Origin: Eutreptiella sp. 'Long Island Sound 2002'
Taxonomy: Eukaryota > Euglenozoa > Euglenophyceae > Eutreptiales > Eutreptiaceae
Assembly (NCBI GenBank): GCA_964036045.1
Contig: OZ038392.1
Coordinates: 31,065,087 to 31,129,086, forward strand
Length of the DNA stretch: 64,000 nt
Direction of reading: 5' to 3'
Shown: positions 22,424 to 31,748 of the stretch, piece after piece
How positions within the stretch are numbered: position 1 is the first letter of the stretch
Layout of the letters: every line of letters begins with the position of its first letter
Translations under genes and position numbers: made by a program
The notes under the pieces: model-generated
Told to the model about the DNA's origin: nothing
Database searches by the model: none
Seen by the model: the letters and a program-made list of their open reading frames with translations, nothing else

Positions 22424-22530
22424 CAAATTTTTTTGAAAAAACATTTTTCCCCAGTGTGCATGTTCAAAATGATCAGCGCGTCATGGGGATCATTTCGAGG
22501 TATGTATGTTGGGGTACCCACCGACCCCCC
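22424..22530 (+). repeat. Dispersed repeat ending in poly-C
   Basis: The block GTTCAAAATGATCAGCGCGT, then CATGGGGATCATTT and a C run, recurs almost identically at 42790-42895. Confidence 0.85.
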
Positions 22531-23000
22531 CCCCCCCCCTTGGGGGAGCCCGGCGGCTGACTCCTCGACCCGCCCATCCCCAAGGTTTGGGTCAATGAAA
22601 CGGTTGAACACCCCTTGGGGCTGAACCCTGGCTGGGAGCAGCCCCCGTGATTGTGGGGACCACATGTCGCTGAACCACAATAGAAGGGTGAGGCTTCCCT
22701 ACCACGCTTTGCATGTTGAGCCGGGGCTAGTCTTCACATTAATGGAGCGGTGGTTTCAACAGATCAACATGCGTCTTGATAAACATAGCGGTTTTGGGGG
22801 GCATACTAATCTAACAAAACCGCATTTTCTATCGCATTTTTTGCCGCATTTTCCACATTTTTTCCACATTTTCCGCATTTTTTGCCAATGCCGGCGACCG
22901 CATCCCCCCCCCCCCCTCTTCTTCAGGCACCTCCGAGAGGTGAGACTTGGTAACCCCCCTGGACGCGCGCCGACCACAGACACACGCACACGCACACGCA

Positions 23001-23267
23001 CCACACCCCAGGGCTCCTTTTAACAACTCAGCACCACTGGGGGTGGGGTGTGGGGGGCACACCCCCCCCCCCCCCAAAAGCCATTTTTTCTTCCGGGCCT
23101 TCGGCTAATCAAAAATGTTCTTTGCTGCCTCTGGCGCCAATTAGTTTAGACCAAACACTTTCTTCAATGCCCGCCTCTACAACTCAGCACTACCCGGGGG
23201 GGGGGGCGGGGGGCGGGGGGCTGGACCCCCCCCCCCCACCACCTCCAAAAGGAGCCCTGCCACACCC
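23001..23267. mobile_element. hAT-like MITE, copy 2, with 8-bp TSD
   Basis: The element 23009-23259 is bounded by inverted repeats, CAGGGCTCCTTTT and AAAAGGAGCCCTG. The flanks are an exact 8-base direct repeat, CCACACCC (23001-23008 and 23260-23267). An 8-bp duplication and a CAGGG terminus are the hallmarks of hAT elements. At about 250 bases it is non-autonomous. It lies only 25 bases upstream of LAP exon 2. Confidence 0.88.
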
Positions 23268-23292
23268 CCATAGGCCATCATCCCGCACACAG

Positions 23293-23870
23293 GGTGCTCG
23301 ACGCTGGTGTACATGGCCCACCAGGCGGCCGCCGCCGCGCTGAACTTACCCGAGCCCCTCAAACACGACTTCGCCGGCCGGGCGGACCAGGTCGTCGTGG
23401 CGTACAATGTGCCCGGGTTCGGGGCCCCGCGGGTCGTCCTCGTAGGCCTGGGGGCCGCCGAGGCCGTGCAGGCCGCCACGTTCCGCGCCGCCACCGCCGC
23501 CGCCGTGAAGGAGCTGAAGGGCCGGAGGATCGCCCGCGCCGCCTTTGCCTTCCCGGAGGCCGAGTACGCGGCGGTCCTCGGCAGCGTCGCCTGCCTGGTG
23601 GCCTCCACCGTCGTGACGGTGGACTACGCCTTCGACGCGCATTTGACGGACGCGGGGCGCAGGTTCCACTTAGACGCTGTCGCGCTGCTGACGGCGACCG
23701 CGGCCGCGGACGTGGACGAGCACGTGGCGCTGGCGACGAGCACGTGCGCCGTGCGGGACCTCATGAACACGCGTGGGGACGTGGCCACGCCCCAGTTCAT
23801 GCAGGAGGAGGCGGAGCAGCTGTGCAGGCAGTACCCCAGCGCCATGGAGCTCCGGGTGGTCGATTTTGAG
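23293..23870 (+). CDS. LAP: M17 leucyl aminopeptidase, exon 2
   Basis: Acceptor cacacag opens the exon in phase 1, and the donor gtgggg follows GAG in phase 0. It encodes most of the N-terminal domain, including HDFAGRADQVVVAYNVPG and the family strand RVVLVGLG, then RDLMNTRGDVATPQFMQEEA at the start of the catalytic domain (the M17 R-D-L-x-N-x-P-x-x-x-x-T-P pattern, with NTRGD replacing NEP). An ATG at 23313 could serve as an alternative start, but it would delete the first strand. G+C is very high, unlike the flanking introns. Confidence 0.92.
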
Positions 23871-24975
23871 GTGGGGGCCCGGCCCCGGCGATGCGCTTTG
23901 AGGGGGAGGGGGGCTGAAGGGGGGTTTCAAGAGCTCTTGCACCAGCGGTTACGGGCGGTTGCACCAGCGGTTACGGCGGTTGGTGGAGCGCCGTTGGGGC
24001 GGGCAAAAGCGGTTGGCAGGGCTGACCGTCACCCGAAGGATGGGGCAGTTGTACTGCGCGATAAACCAGCCCCCCCCCCCCCCCCCCCACGCCCGGCGGC
24101 ACACCGCACGAACGGAAAAAGAGGGCCCACGGCCAAACGCGTGTGCAGAGGTGTAGCTCTGTGAGGCTTCGGGAGGTTTGGTTACAACACCGCACTTTTT
24201 CCGCAATTTTTCGCAATTGGACCCGGACCGCCACCCCCCCCCCCCCCCCCCTCCGTTTTTGGGGGGCGTTGGGGACGGACAGACGCGGTCGGCGCTGGCG
24301 CATGCGGGTCTTGGGTTTGGCGCATCACATTCCGCTCGGGCCCCCCTTCGTTGTGCGCTGAGGTGAGTGACCGCTGCAGTCGTTTGTCACGGGGCCCCGA
24401 CCGCCCAGGGCCCCGCTTTGCCCGTGGGTCGCGCGTGGGCCATGGCCCTGTCCCGGCCCCCGTCTGGACCGCCGTCGTCCCGCGGCGACTCGACGGTCCT
24501 TTTTGGGCGGGGGGGGGGGGGGGGGACCGAGGCACAGGGCCACAGGATTTGTGGCGCTCGCTGGGCCCTGCGCACTCTCTGAGGGCACGTCCTGCACGGG
24601 TCTCGGGGCACCGCCTTTCGGCTGGTCACTGTCCCTTGGCTCTTGGCTTGAGGCCTTTTTCTCTCAGGGCAGATGGTCGGCATGGGACTGGGAGGGGGAG
24701 CGAGCACCAGAAAAAGTGAAAATTGCATTTTTCGAATCAGCGCGTCGAAGGGGGGGTCAGTTTGATGAAAAAAATTGCGAAATGTTTTTGCAAAAAAACG
24801 GCCAACATCCAGACCCCTGAGAGAAAAGCCCCCTTTCCAGCCCCCCCTCCCCCCCAACCGAGGCCTTGTGCCAACCCCCCCCCCCAACGGGTCATGGGGG
24901 CTCATACCACCCCCTCCCCCTTTGGGGCAATTTTCCACCCGCCCTGCGCCCTCCTGCCGCATCGCCGGTGTTCAG
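23871..24975 (+). other. LAP intron 2
   Basis: The 1,105-base intron has several poly-C/G tracts, including one of about 20 bases at 24068-24090, and clustered GCGGTT motifs at 23945-24015. No gene is seen. Confidence 0.8.
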
Positions 24976-25320
24976 GAAATCGAGGCCAAGGAGATGAACC
25001 TGATCCGGGCCGTGGGGAAGGGCGCGGTGCAGAAGCCCCGCATTGTGTTCCTGCACTACAAGGGCAACCCCGCCGCGTCCAAGTCGCTGGCGCTCGTCGG
25101 CAAAGGCATCTGCTTCGACTCGGGGGGCCTGAACCTGAAGCCCACGGGCAGCATCGAGCAGATGCACATGGACAAGGGGGGCGCCTGCGCGGTCTTCGGC
25201 GCAATGCACGCCGTGGCGGCCCGGGGGCTGAAGGCCAATGTGGTGGGGGTCCTCGTGCTGGCGGAGAATGCCATCAGTGCAGAGGCGTGCAAGCCGCATG
25301 AGATCCTCAAGTCCTACAAG
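24976..25320 (+). CDS. LAP: M17 leucyl aminopeptidase, exon 3
   Basis: This is a 115-codon phase 0-0 exon with acceptor gtgttcag and donor gtatcc. It carries the first half of the two-metal active site: GKGICFDSGG with Lys281 and Asp286, the catalytic lysine in LNLKP (Lys293), and Asp304 in MHMDKGG. Offsets from Lys281 are +5, +12 and +23, exactly those of bovine lens aminopeptidase (Lys250, Asp255, Lys262, Asp273). The enzyme removes N-terminal residues from peptides, usually as a hexamer in the cytosol or an organelle. Confidence 0.95.
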
Positions 25321-25724
25321 GTATCCCCGCCCCCCCCCCTGCCGCTCATCCAGCCTTTATGGATCCCCGACCCCAGGGATGCATTGGAAGGGGGGCGGGT
25401 ATCCCCCCCCCCCCCTCCAGGGCGCCCAGCCTACGCCCAGCCACTGTCTCCCTGACGGCAGGCGCCGGCTTCAATGGCATTTGTAACCGCCCGCAACCGC
25501 TTCGGCAACCTCCTCCAACCGCCTGTCCAACCGCTTCTGGAACCGCCTTTGAGGTCCCTTCCCTTCTACGTAGTGCATCCCTGCTCCACCCCACCCCTGT
25601 ACATTCCACTCCCACGCTCAAACCTGCCCCTGGGTCTGTTTTCATTGTGACATAATTCAGGCCGAACAACATGGCCCTGTTGCTCGAAATGGAAGGATCA
25701 AATTCCATTGCGTTCGGCAGTGCA

Positions 25725-26270
25725 CCTCGAAGAGAGGCTGACAGTCAGCCAATCATTCAGTTAGTCAGGCAAGCAGTCAGTCGGACAATCAGTCAGGCAA
25801 GCAGGCAGGCAGACAGAAACACACAGTTTGGATTTTTTCAGTGGCAGACTCGGCTTCAAGCAGTGGGGAGAATTGCTACTGCCAGAACAAGCAGCGGTTG
25901 AATGGTAATGCAGCCGACCGCAGACGTATAGGTCGGCGGTCCGAATCCTGGTCTGCTGGCTGCAGGCGGCGCCGGCCGGCCTGTCAGCTCTGCCCAATCT
26001 GACGCTTGTTCGAACCCTTCTGAGCACAAACTTTTGACAAACTTTTGACCCCCCCCCAAAAAAAATGTCACATCCAGTTTCAGGGGATAGAGGCCTCAGA
26101 CTCAAAAAATCCATTGGGGGATTGTTTTGTTGGGCAAAATAATGATTTTACGAGGGGTTGAACATCCAATATCATGCCTTGGGGTATGCTACGCGAATGA
26201 CCCCCAAAAGGGGGGGGGTATACGACGCCCACGCCTGCGCTTGATCTAACAACCTCTCTTTGAGGTGATT
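25725..26270 (-). mobile_element. TIR element, reversed copy
   Basis: CACCTCGAAGAGAGG at 25725 and its inverse CCTCTCTTTGAGGTG near 26256-26270 bound about 545 bases. Read in reverse, the interior follows the same order as 45886-46404: the GTAGCATACCCCAAGG block, CCCCTTGTAAAATCATTATT, CCCCCAATGGATTTTTTGA, B-box-like motifs (GGTCCGAATCC, GTTCGAACCC) and a CTGC-type microsatellite. Homology continues about 30 bases beyond the repeat (TGCCGAACGCAATGGAATTT in reverse). Confidence 0.8.
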
Positions 26271-26698
26271 TAAGAATGCCTCGGGATGTTACTGGTGTCA
26301 CAGAATCCAGATGCAAAGCACGTGGGTGGGGGGGGGGGGGGGGCACATCCCACTGCATCAGCTCCCGCCGCCAACCGTTTTTGGTACTGCCGGGCTTTGC
26401 CACCCAACCGCTTTTGCAACGGCCAGTACCCGCTTTGCACTACCCCCTGCCCACCAGCCCCCCTTCCATTCACGCGAACGGGCCTGAGTCCGAGTAGCCC
26501 CCAAACTTCGCTGGCAACCGATTCACGACCCGCCTGCACCCAAACACAACTTGACCCTTCATTGGCCCATGATATGACGAGCCACTGCTATCAATCAGAC
26601 CATGTTTTTTGCCCTGTCCCACAAATTCGGCTGATTTCAAGTCCCAACCCCCAAGCACCGGCCTTTTGCCTGATCCTTTTGCCTGCCTCATCCCCTTC

Positions 26699-26905
26699 CC
26701 CTCTCTCCCTCTCTCCCTCTCTCCCTCTCTCCCTCTCTCCCTCTCTCCCTCTCTCCCGCTCTCCCTCTCTCCCTCTCTCCCTCCCTCCCTCTCTCCCTCT
26801 CTCCCTCCCTCCCTCCCTCCCTCTCTCCCTCTCTCCCTCCCTCCCTCTCTCCCTCTCTCCCTCCCTCCCTCCCTCCCTCTCTCCCTCCCTCCCTCTCTCC
26901 CTCTC
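26699..26905 (+). repeat. (CTCCCT)n microsatellite serving as polypyrimidine tract
   Basis: About 200 bases of uninterrupted CTCCCT/CCCT units end three bases before the LAP exon 4 acceptor (ctctcaag). It is almost pure pyrimidine on the sense strand. Confidence 0.95.
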
Positions 26906-26908
26906 AAG

Positions 26909-27415
26909 GGGCTGACAGTGCAGAACATGAACACCGACTTCGAGGGGCGGCTGGTGCTCGCAGACGCAATGACCTACTGCCAGAAAGAGTACGACGTCGA
27001 CGAACTGTTCACCGTGGCCACGCTCACGGGATCGATCATCATGGCCCTGGGCTGCTACGCCGCCGGGATGTTCACCACCAGCGACGCCACCGCCGCTGCC
27101 CTGACGCACGCCAGTAAGCCCGGGGACGAGCGCGTGTGGCGCATGCCCATGTTCCCCGAGTACGCCGGCCGCCTCAAAGGCACGATGGCGGACCTGCACT
27201 CCGGGACGAAGGACAAGGCGGGTTTCTGCTGCACCTCCGCTGCGTTCCTGCATCACTTTGTGGAGAGCGGGGTCGCGCACACGCACCTGGACATTGCGGG
27301 CGTTGCTGGGGATTTGATGGACGGGGCCGATGACCGCCCCTGGATGGGCCGCGGGGGCACAGGCTGGGGGCCCAACATTCTGTACCACTACATTAGGGAC
27401 AACCGATGTGCGTAG
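26909..27415 (+). CDS. LAP: M17 leucyl aminopeptidase, last exon 4
   Basis: The exon encodes 168 residues and a TAG stop. GLTVQNMNTDFEGRLVLADA contains the M17 signature with Asp363, Glu365 and Arg367, at +82, +84 and +86 from Lys281 as in the bovine enzyme (Asp332, Glu334, Arg336). The usual alanine of NTDAEGRL is phenylalanine. Further family blocks are TVATLTGSIIMALG and FLHHFVESGVAHTHLDIAGVA. The complete model is 521 residues, normal for the family. The encoded enzyme is probably active, with the Phe the only oddity seen. Confidence 0.96.
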   Translation, partial: GLTVQNMNTDFEGRLVLADAMTYCQKEYDVDELFTVATLTGSIIMALGCYAAGMFTTSDATAAALTHASKPGDERVWRMPMFPEYAGRLKGTMADLHSGTKDKAGFCCTSAAFLHHFVESGVAHTHLDIAGVAGDLMDGADDRPWMGRGGTGWGPNILYHYIRDNRCA

Positions 27416-27814
27416 CGGGCGCAGTGGCCCTGCACTGCGCAGTGCTGTTCAAGTTTGTAGTGACGCCCGGCGATGGATCCTAATCCACAGCTTCAGTACC
27501 TGATATTCCCAATCGTGAAACCCAGTCATTGGAGAATCTTTGCTGATTGCATGCCCCGAATCATATTTGTGCTGTACCTGAGAGCCCACACCCGGGGGGA
27601 GGGGGGGGGGCTTGCAGCGTTGCGCCTCGCAGTATAAAGGCCCCGTAGTTTTTGGGTCTTCCCTTTTGGCCTTTGGGCCTGCGCTCTTGGTTTGTGGTTC
27701 CTCGCTGTACAGGGTAGGTGGCCGTAGGCTTCACGTCGAGCGAGAAAAGACAAAAAGGATGAAGCAAGAAAACAATCAGAATCAAAGAGACAAGAAAGAA
27801 AGAAAGACCGGAAC

Positions 27815-27817
<3 letters not shown>

Positions 27818-27856
<39 letters not shown>
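27818..27856. repeat. (GA)n microsatellite
   Basis: About 19 GA units lie within an A-rich stretch. Confidence 0.95.
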
Positions 27857-27859
<3 letters not shown>

Positions 27860-30436
27860 TGATTAAGAGAAAAAAGGACCAAGAAGAACAGAAGGAAAAA
27901 AAAGCCAGCGAGGAAGCAGAGGTACTGAATGCCAAAAAATAAGCAAAGGAAAAAACACTGAGCTAGCTAGCAAAGGTGCAGGAGGGAGAAGAGGGCGGGG
28001 GGTCAGGAGAGTACACATGCTGTGCAGGAAGGAGTGGTCAGGAGGTTCAGAGCACAATTTCGACGACTTTGAGGTGTTTCAACGACTGAAAAGCACTTGT
28101 GCAGGTGCCCATCATCTGCTTGTTCCGGAACATTGGACACTGAGGTGCCGTACAACGCCGAAGAAGCAAATGCGTCAGAGGGACGAGAAGCGCACACGCT
28201 TCACATCCGCAGGCCCTAGTGTCCTGTTGTGAGCGCCTGAATCACCCTCCCCGAAGACACCTGGACGAGGCCCGTCCCACTGACATCGAAATCCAGAACT
28301 TTCAATTGAATTGGGGTTAGCAATTGGAACAGAAGCTGTTTGATGAGCTCACTCCTTCATCCCGTTTTTCAGATGCCCTGGCATGTACAATCGTAGAGCA
28401 TTGTATGTTGGTGGCACTTGCAGACTGTTCCCTGCAACTGCCTTGACAGTGTTCCGCAGACATGGGGATGCACGCGTTCTTCAAGGAACCAGGCAGGCCT
28501 TTCCAAGCTTGCATCCCATTCATTGTTGACGGTGGCAGTCCGTCTTGGTCCCTTTGGGGCAGGGCGGAAGGGGCATACCGCAGCGCCCTTGACAATTCGC
28601 AGTAGAACGGACTGCAAATGCAGCCGCGGCTGTAAGTATCGACGTTCAAAGCGGGAAGGCAATTCGCTTCCGATTGTACATACGTTGTCAATTGTAAATA
28701 CCGATGCAGTTCCTGACCCCAGTATCCAGATCGGCAGCAGATCAGGACAACAGGAAAGGGGCAGGAGTGGGGGTAGTAGATGGCAGCAAACAATGACGAG
28801 CGTAGAACGTTGGATGAGGGCAGTCCAGGGACACCAACACGCTTGGAGATGAGGGCTATGGCAGGGGTACCGTGCGGCTGCTATTATCCTGCTTGAACAG
28901 GACCGCGATACGTCTGGCGTTTGGGTTTTGTTTTGCAGCCCAGCCACCGAGTTCATTTGTCTGTGTATTGCCCGTGCACGTCCAGGCCGCAGGTGTAGGT
29001 TTGGAGTGGTCAGGTGCCGCAACATTATCACCGTCACGAGCTCCCATGAGGACCCCAGAACGGTGGTGGTTTGCACCTTGACGATTGGTACCAGGGCCGA
29101 TGGGTTCTGGTGATGATGACCATTACCTAGCGGCGCCTTCACAACACACAGCCAAGTTCCACAGCACACAAGCAAGTGAGTCAATCTGGAAGCACTGACC
29201 TGCAAACCGACTCTGCCTTTATGCCCCCCCCCCCCCCCTCTTGAAGCCCCCCAGATACACGCTTGGAGGGGCGGTATGCCACTGTAGCCTTCCGTCAGGT
29301 GGTTGGCACGGCAACCCCTGACGACGGCTCGCGGACAATGATAAGCATGAATCCTACCGCCATTTGTGTGGCCAGCTGCTGGCTGAACAGAGCCCCGCAC
29401 ACGAGAGTGCAGAGGACTGGGGCGAAGAGGAAGAAATTTAGATTAGTGAATACATCGGGTGTAGCCTGCGGCTGCGGGCGCCACCGGGCAGCCGGGAGAC
29501 TTGACTCAATCGGGATGCTACAATTGCCACAGCAAGTTCTATTCACCCGCCTTGGGGAAAGGGCCAGAAACTCTGGGTGAAGAAACCAGAGAAACTCCCT
29601 GTTTGTTACCCCCGGCCATTGAGGAGTATGCCCTGGGCCCCTGTGTAAGCAAGTTCCACAACCACACATCAGGTTTTTGGTAAGGCTCAACTACACGACA
29701 TCCGCCCATTTCCCGAGCCAATAGAGCAGACACTGCTCGGGCGCCCTTTTGTTGATGTTGTGGCAAACCAGGGGGACACTGCCCTGCTCTGACTCATGTC
29801 CTTTGGGGGGGGGGGGGGGGGGGCAGGGGCTTGCAGTGTCTTCTGTCCACCCATGGGAACGTCAGGTGGGGGTGGGAAACACATGGTTGGTCTGTACAAG
29901 CCCCCCCCCCGTTGTCAATCAAAGGTATGTGAAGAGCGCAGTGCCGAGCGGCGGAGCACAGAGCCTCCATTAATTGAGCATAAACGAGTAAATGCATAAA
30001 GACCACCACCACACACACACAATCGCCAAATTGAGTAGGCCGTGGAGGCCGCCTCGCTGCTGCGAGCACCACCAGCTGTGAAAGCCCCAATACACACACA
30101 ACACACGGGGTGACATGGTGATGACAGGCTCGTTGAACTATTACCGTGGAGCTTGCCCGGCAGAAGCCACGGAGCTACCACCCCACTTCCAGGGTGGTCC
30201 TAGGGCAGCGAGCCAGGTTCTGGCCTAAGTGCATATCGCACTGGTCGAGGGGCAATACAGGGCATGCCAGGTTTTCACTTCCGGGGGGGGGGGGTCAATA
30301 GAGCCCCCAAAAACGGGGGGGGGGGTTCGGGAAAAGGGCTCAATTGACAGACACCATTCTCACTAAAGAAAAGGTTAGGATCCACGGGGGCAATTTTGAT
30401 TTTGAGGTAGCCATTTTTGATCAGAGCTTTTGAGCG

Positions 30437-30600
30437 CCAAATATCGCAAGATGAGGCGCTAAACAAATGTCGTTTGTTGCGAGGTGCTTCCAGCGGAGAT
30501 CAGCAAGACGGGCCGCTATACAAATGTCGTTTGTTGCGCTGTGAAGATCCTGCATTTGGAGCAAAACCCCGGCCCGAGTGCAGCGCCTAATTCTTTCTGG
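30437..30600 (+). repeat. Dispersed repeat (ACAAATGTCGTT family), doubled
   Basis: AACAAATGTCGTTTGTTGCG and a second ATACAAATGTCGTTTGTTGCG-like unit stand about 57 bases apart. They are followed by GTGAAGATCCTGCATT, as at 21680-21790. Confidence 0.8.
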
Positions 30601-30794
30601 GGCGAATGCACTGCGTTCTTTCTTTCTTGCTTGCTTCTGTTTCCCACGCTTTGTTGCGTGGCCCCTTGAGTTGGGGTCAGGGACTCGCAATCCATGCTTT
30701 GATGTGTGGCCCCTTGATATAGGTCCAACCGGGAAGACCTGGTAAAAATGGTACTACCACACACACACACACACAGGTGTTTTGTTTGGTGCCT

Positions 30795-30885
30795 GCCAGC
30801 CCCGGGGGGGGCGACTCCGCGGGTCCTAGGACGCCAACTACCCCCCCCCCCCCCCCTAGGGGCCTCCGGCCGACAGTTAGTTGTC
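30795..30885 (+). repeat. Module forming an inverted pair with 31530-31610
   Basis: It contains ACGCCAACTACCCCCCC followed by GGGGCCTCCGGCCGACAGTT. At 31530-31610 the same GGGGCCTCCGGCCGACAGTT is followed by GGGGGTAGTTGGCGT, the inverse of the first block. Confidence 0.8.
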
Positions 30886-31529
30886 AAAGATATGAGCCCA
30901 AGGAGCCAACGGGCGCCGAAGGCGCCCCGGCGCCGAAGGCGCCCAACGGGGTTATGTAGCCATCTTGCCCACTTGTGGGCCTTTTTCTGATTCTGCCCCC
31001 CGCTCTGAGGCGGTGGGGATCCCCTAGGCGGCAGGGGTTATGTAGCCACGTTGCGTGGTGCATCAGGGTGCCCCCCCGGCGTAGGTTTTGAGTTCTGATT
31101 TTGTTCCCTTTGTTGGGGACCCCCGAGAATGCAGGGGTGATGTAGCATTTCCGCCCTCTTCTGGGCCCCAACCGTCCGGTGCTATTGAGGAAACCGGGAC
31201 AATCTTATATATATCTTTGTATGCATGTATGTATGTCTTGTGGCATGGTGTAACTCTAATCCCATGGCCGCCTCAGGAGCCCACCCCCCTGAGGTTCCCA
31301 GTGTGGCTGGGAATACCCAAGCCGATGATACCCTACCCTCTATTCTGGGAAGGGGCGGTGCGAACTGTCGGATCACACCTGGGCCGCATACCCAACTGTT
31401 CCGAGGTGCCCGACACCCCCCCCCCCCCCCACGGGAACCCCGGGAACCGCCCCCCCCCCCCCCCGGGAACCGCCCTCCCCGGCGCCCCTCCTAGACCCCC
31501 CCCTCCAAGCCCCCCCCCCCCCCCCCCCC

Positions 31530-31610
31530 CAAGGGGCCTCCGGCCGACAGTTAGTTGGGGGGGTAGTTGGCGTCCAGAATTGAGGGGTCGCCCCCCCCGG
31601 GCTGCCAGCC
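31530..31610 (-). repeat. Module forming an inverted pair with 30795-30885
   Basis: It shares GGCCTCCGGCCGACAGTTAG in direct orientation and the GTAGTTGGCGTCC...GGGGGCTG arm in inverse orientation. It lies just upstream of the LINE, about 140 bases before ORF1. Confidence 0.8.
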
Positions 31611-31748
31611 GGTGACACTGCATACCCAACCGAAAGCCAAACAGGCACGCTCATCAGCGCAACAACCCCCGCCAGGGCTGCACTCGCCCCCCCCCCCCCC
31701 CTGGGCCTGTGAAACCGCTGCTCGGCACGACCCCGCGGGTCACACAAA

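Larger units (their letters stand above)
19142..23292 (+). other. LAP intron 1
   Basis: The 4,151-base intron is rich in elements: a composite element (19233-19863), an element with terminal direct repeats (19942-20280), a dispersed block (21680-21790), a module at 22424-22530 and a hAT-like MITE (23009-23259). Poly-C and poly-G tracts are frequent. No internal gene is recognised. Confidence 0.65.
25321..26908 (+). other. LAP intron 3
   Basis: The 1,588-base intron contains clustered AACCGC motifs (25484-25550), a reversed TIR element (25725-26270), poly-G near 26328 and a long CTCCCT microsatellite ending at the acceptor. Confidence 0.8.
27416..31600. other. Intergenic region after LAP
   Basis: This has a (GA)n run (27818-27856), poly-C/G tracts, an ACAAATGTCGTT repeat (30437-30600), GCAGGGGTTATGTAGCC motifs (about 30950-31140) and an inverted pair of modules at 30795-30885 and 31530-31610. 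A 343-codon open stretch on the - strand (28369-29400) resembles no family I know and is not called as a gene. Confidence 0.6.

Noticed and set aside
23313-23315. ATG start of LAP in exon 2
   Set aside because: The upstream exon at 19006 joins in matching phase and supplies the missing first strand, giving a normal 521-residue enzyme.
25900-25990. tRNA gene in LAP intron 3
   Set aside because: It has a B-box-like GGTCCGAATCC but no complete cloverleaf, and it lies inside the TIR element.
26470-27388. - strand Arg/Glu/Gly-rich frames
   Set aside because: They are the antisense of the CTCCCT microsatellite and of LAP exon 4.
28369-29400. 343-codon open frame on the - strand as a gene
   Set aside because: No recognised domain, no splice context and uneven composition; a chance open frame in GC-rich DNA is likelier.
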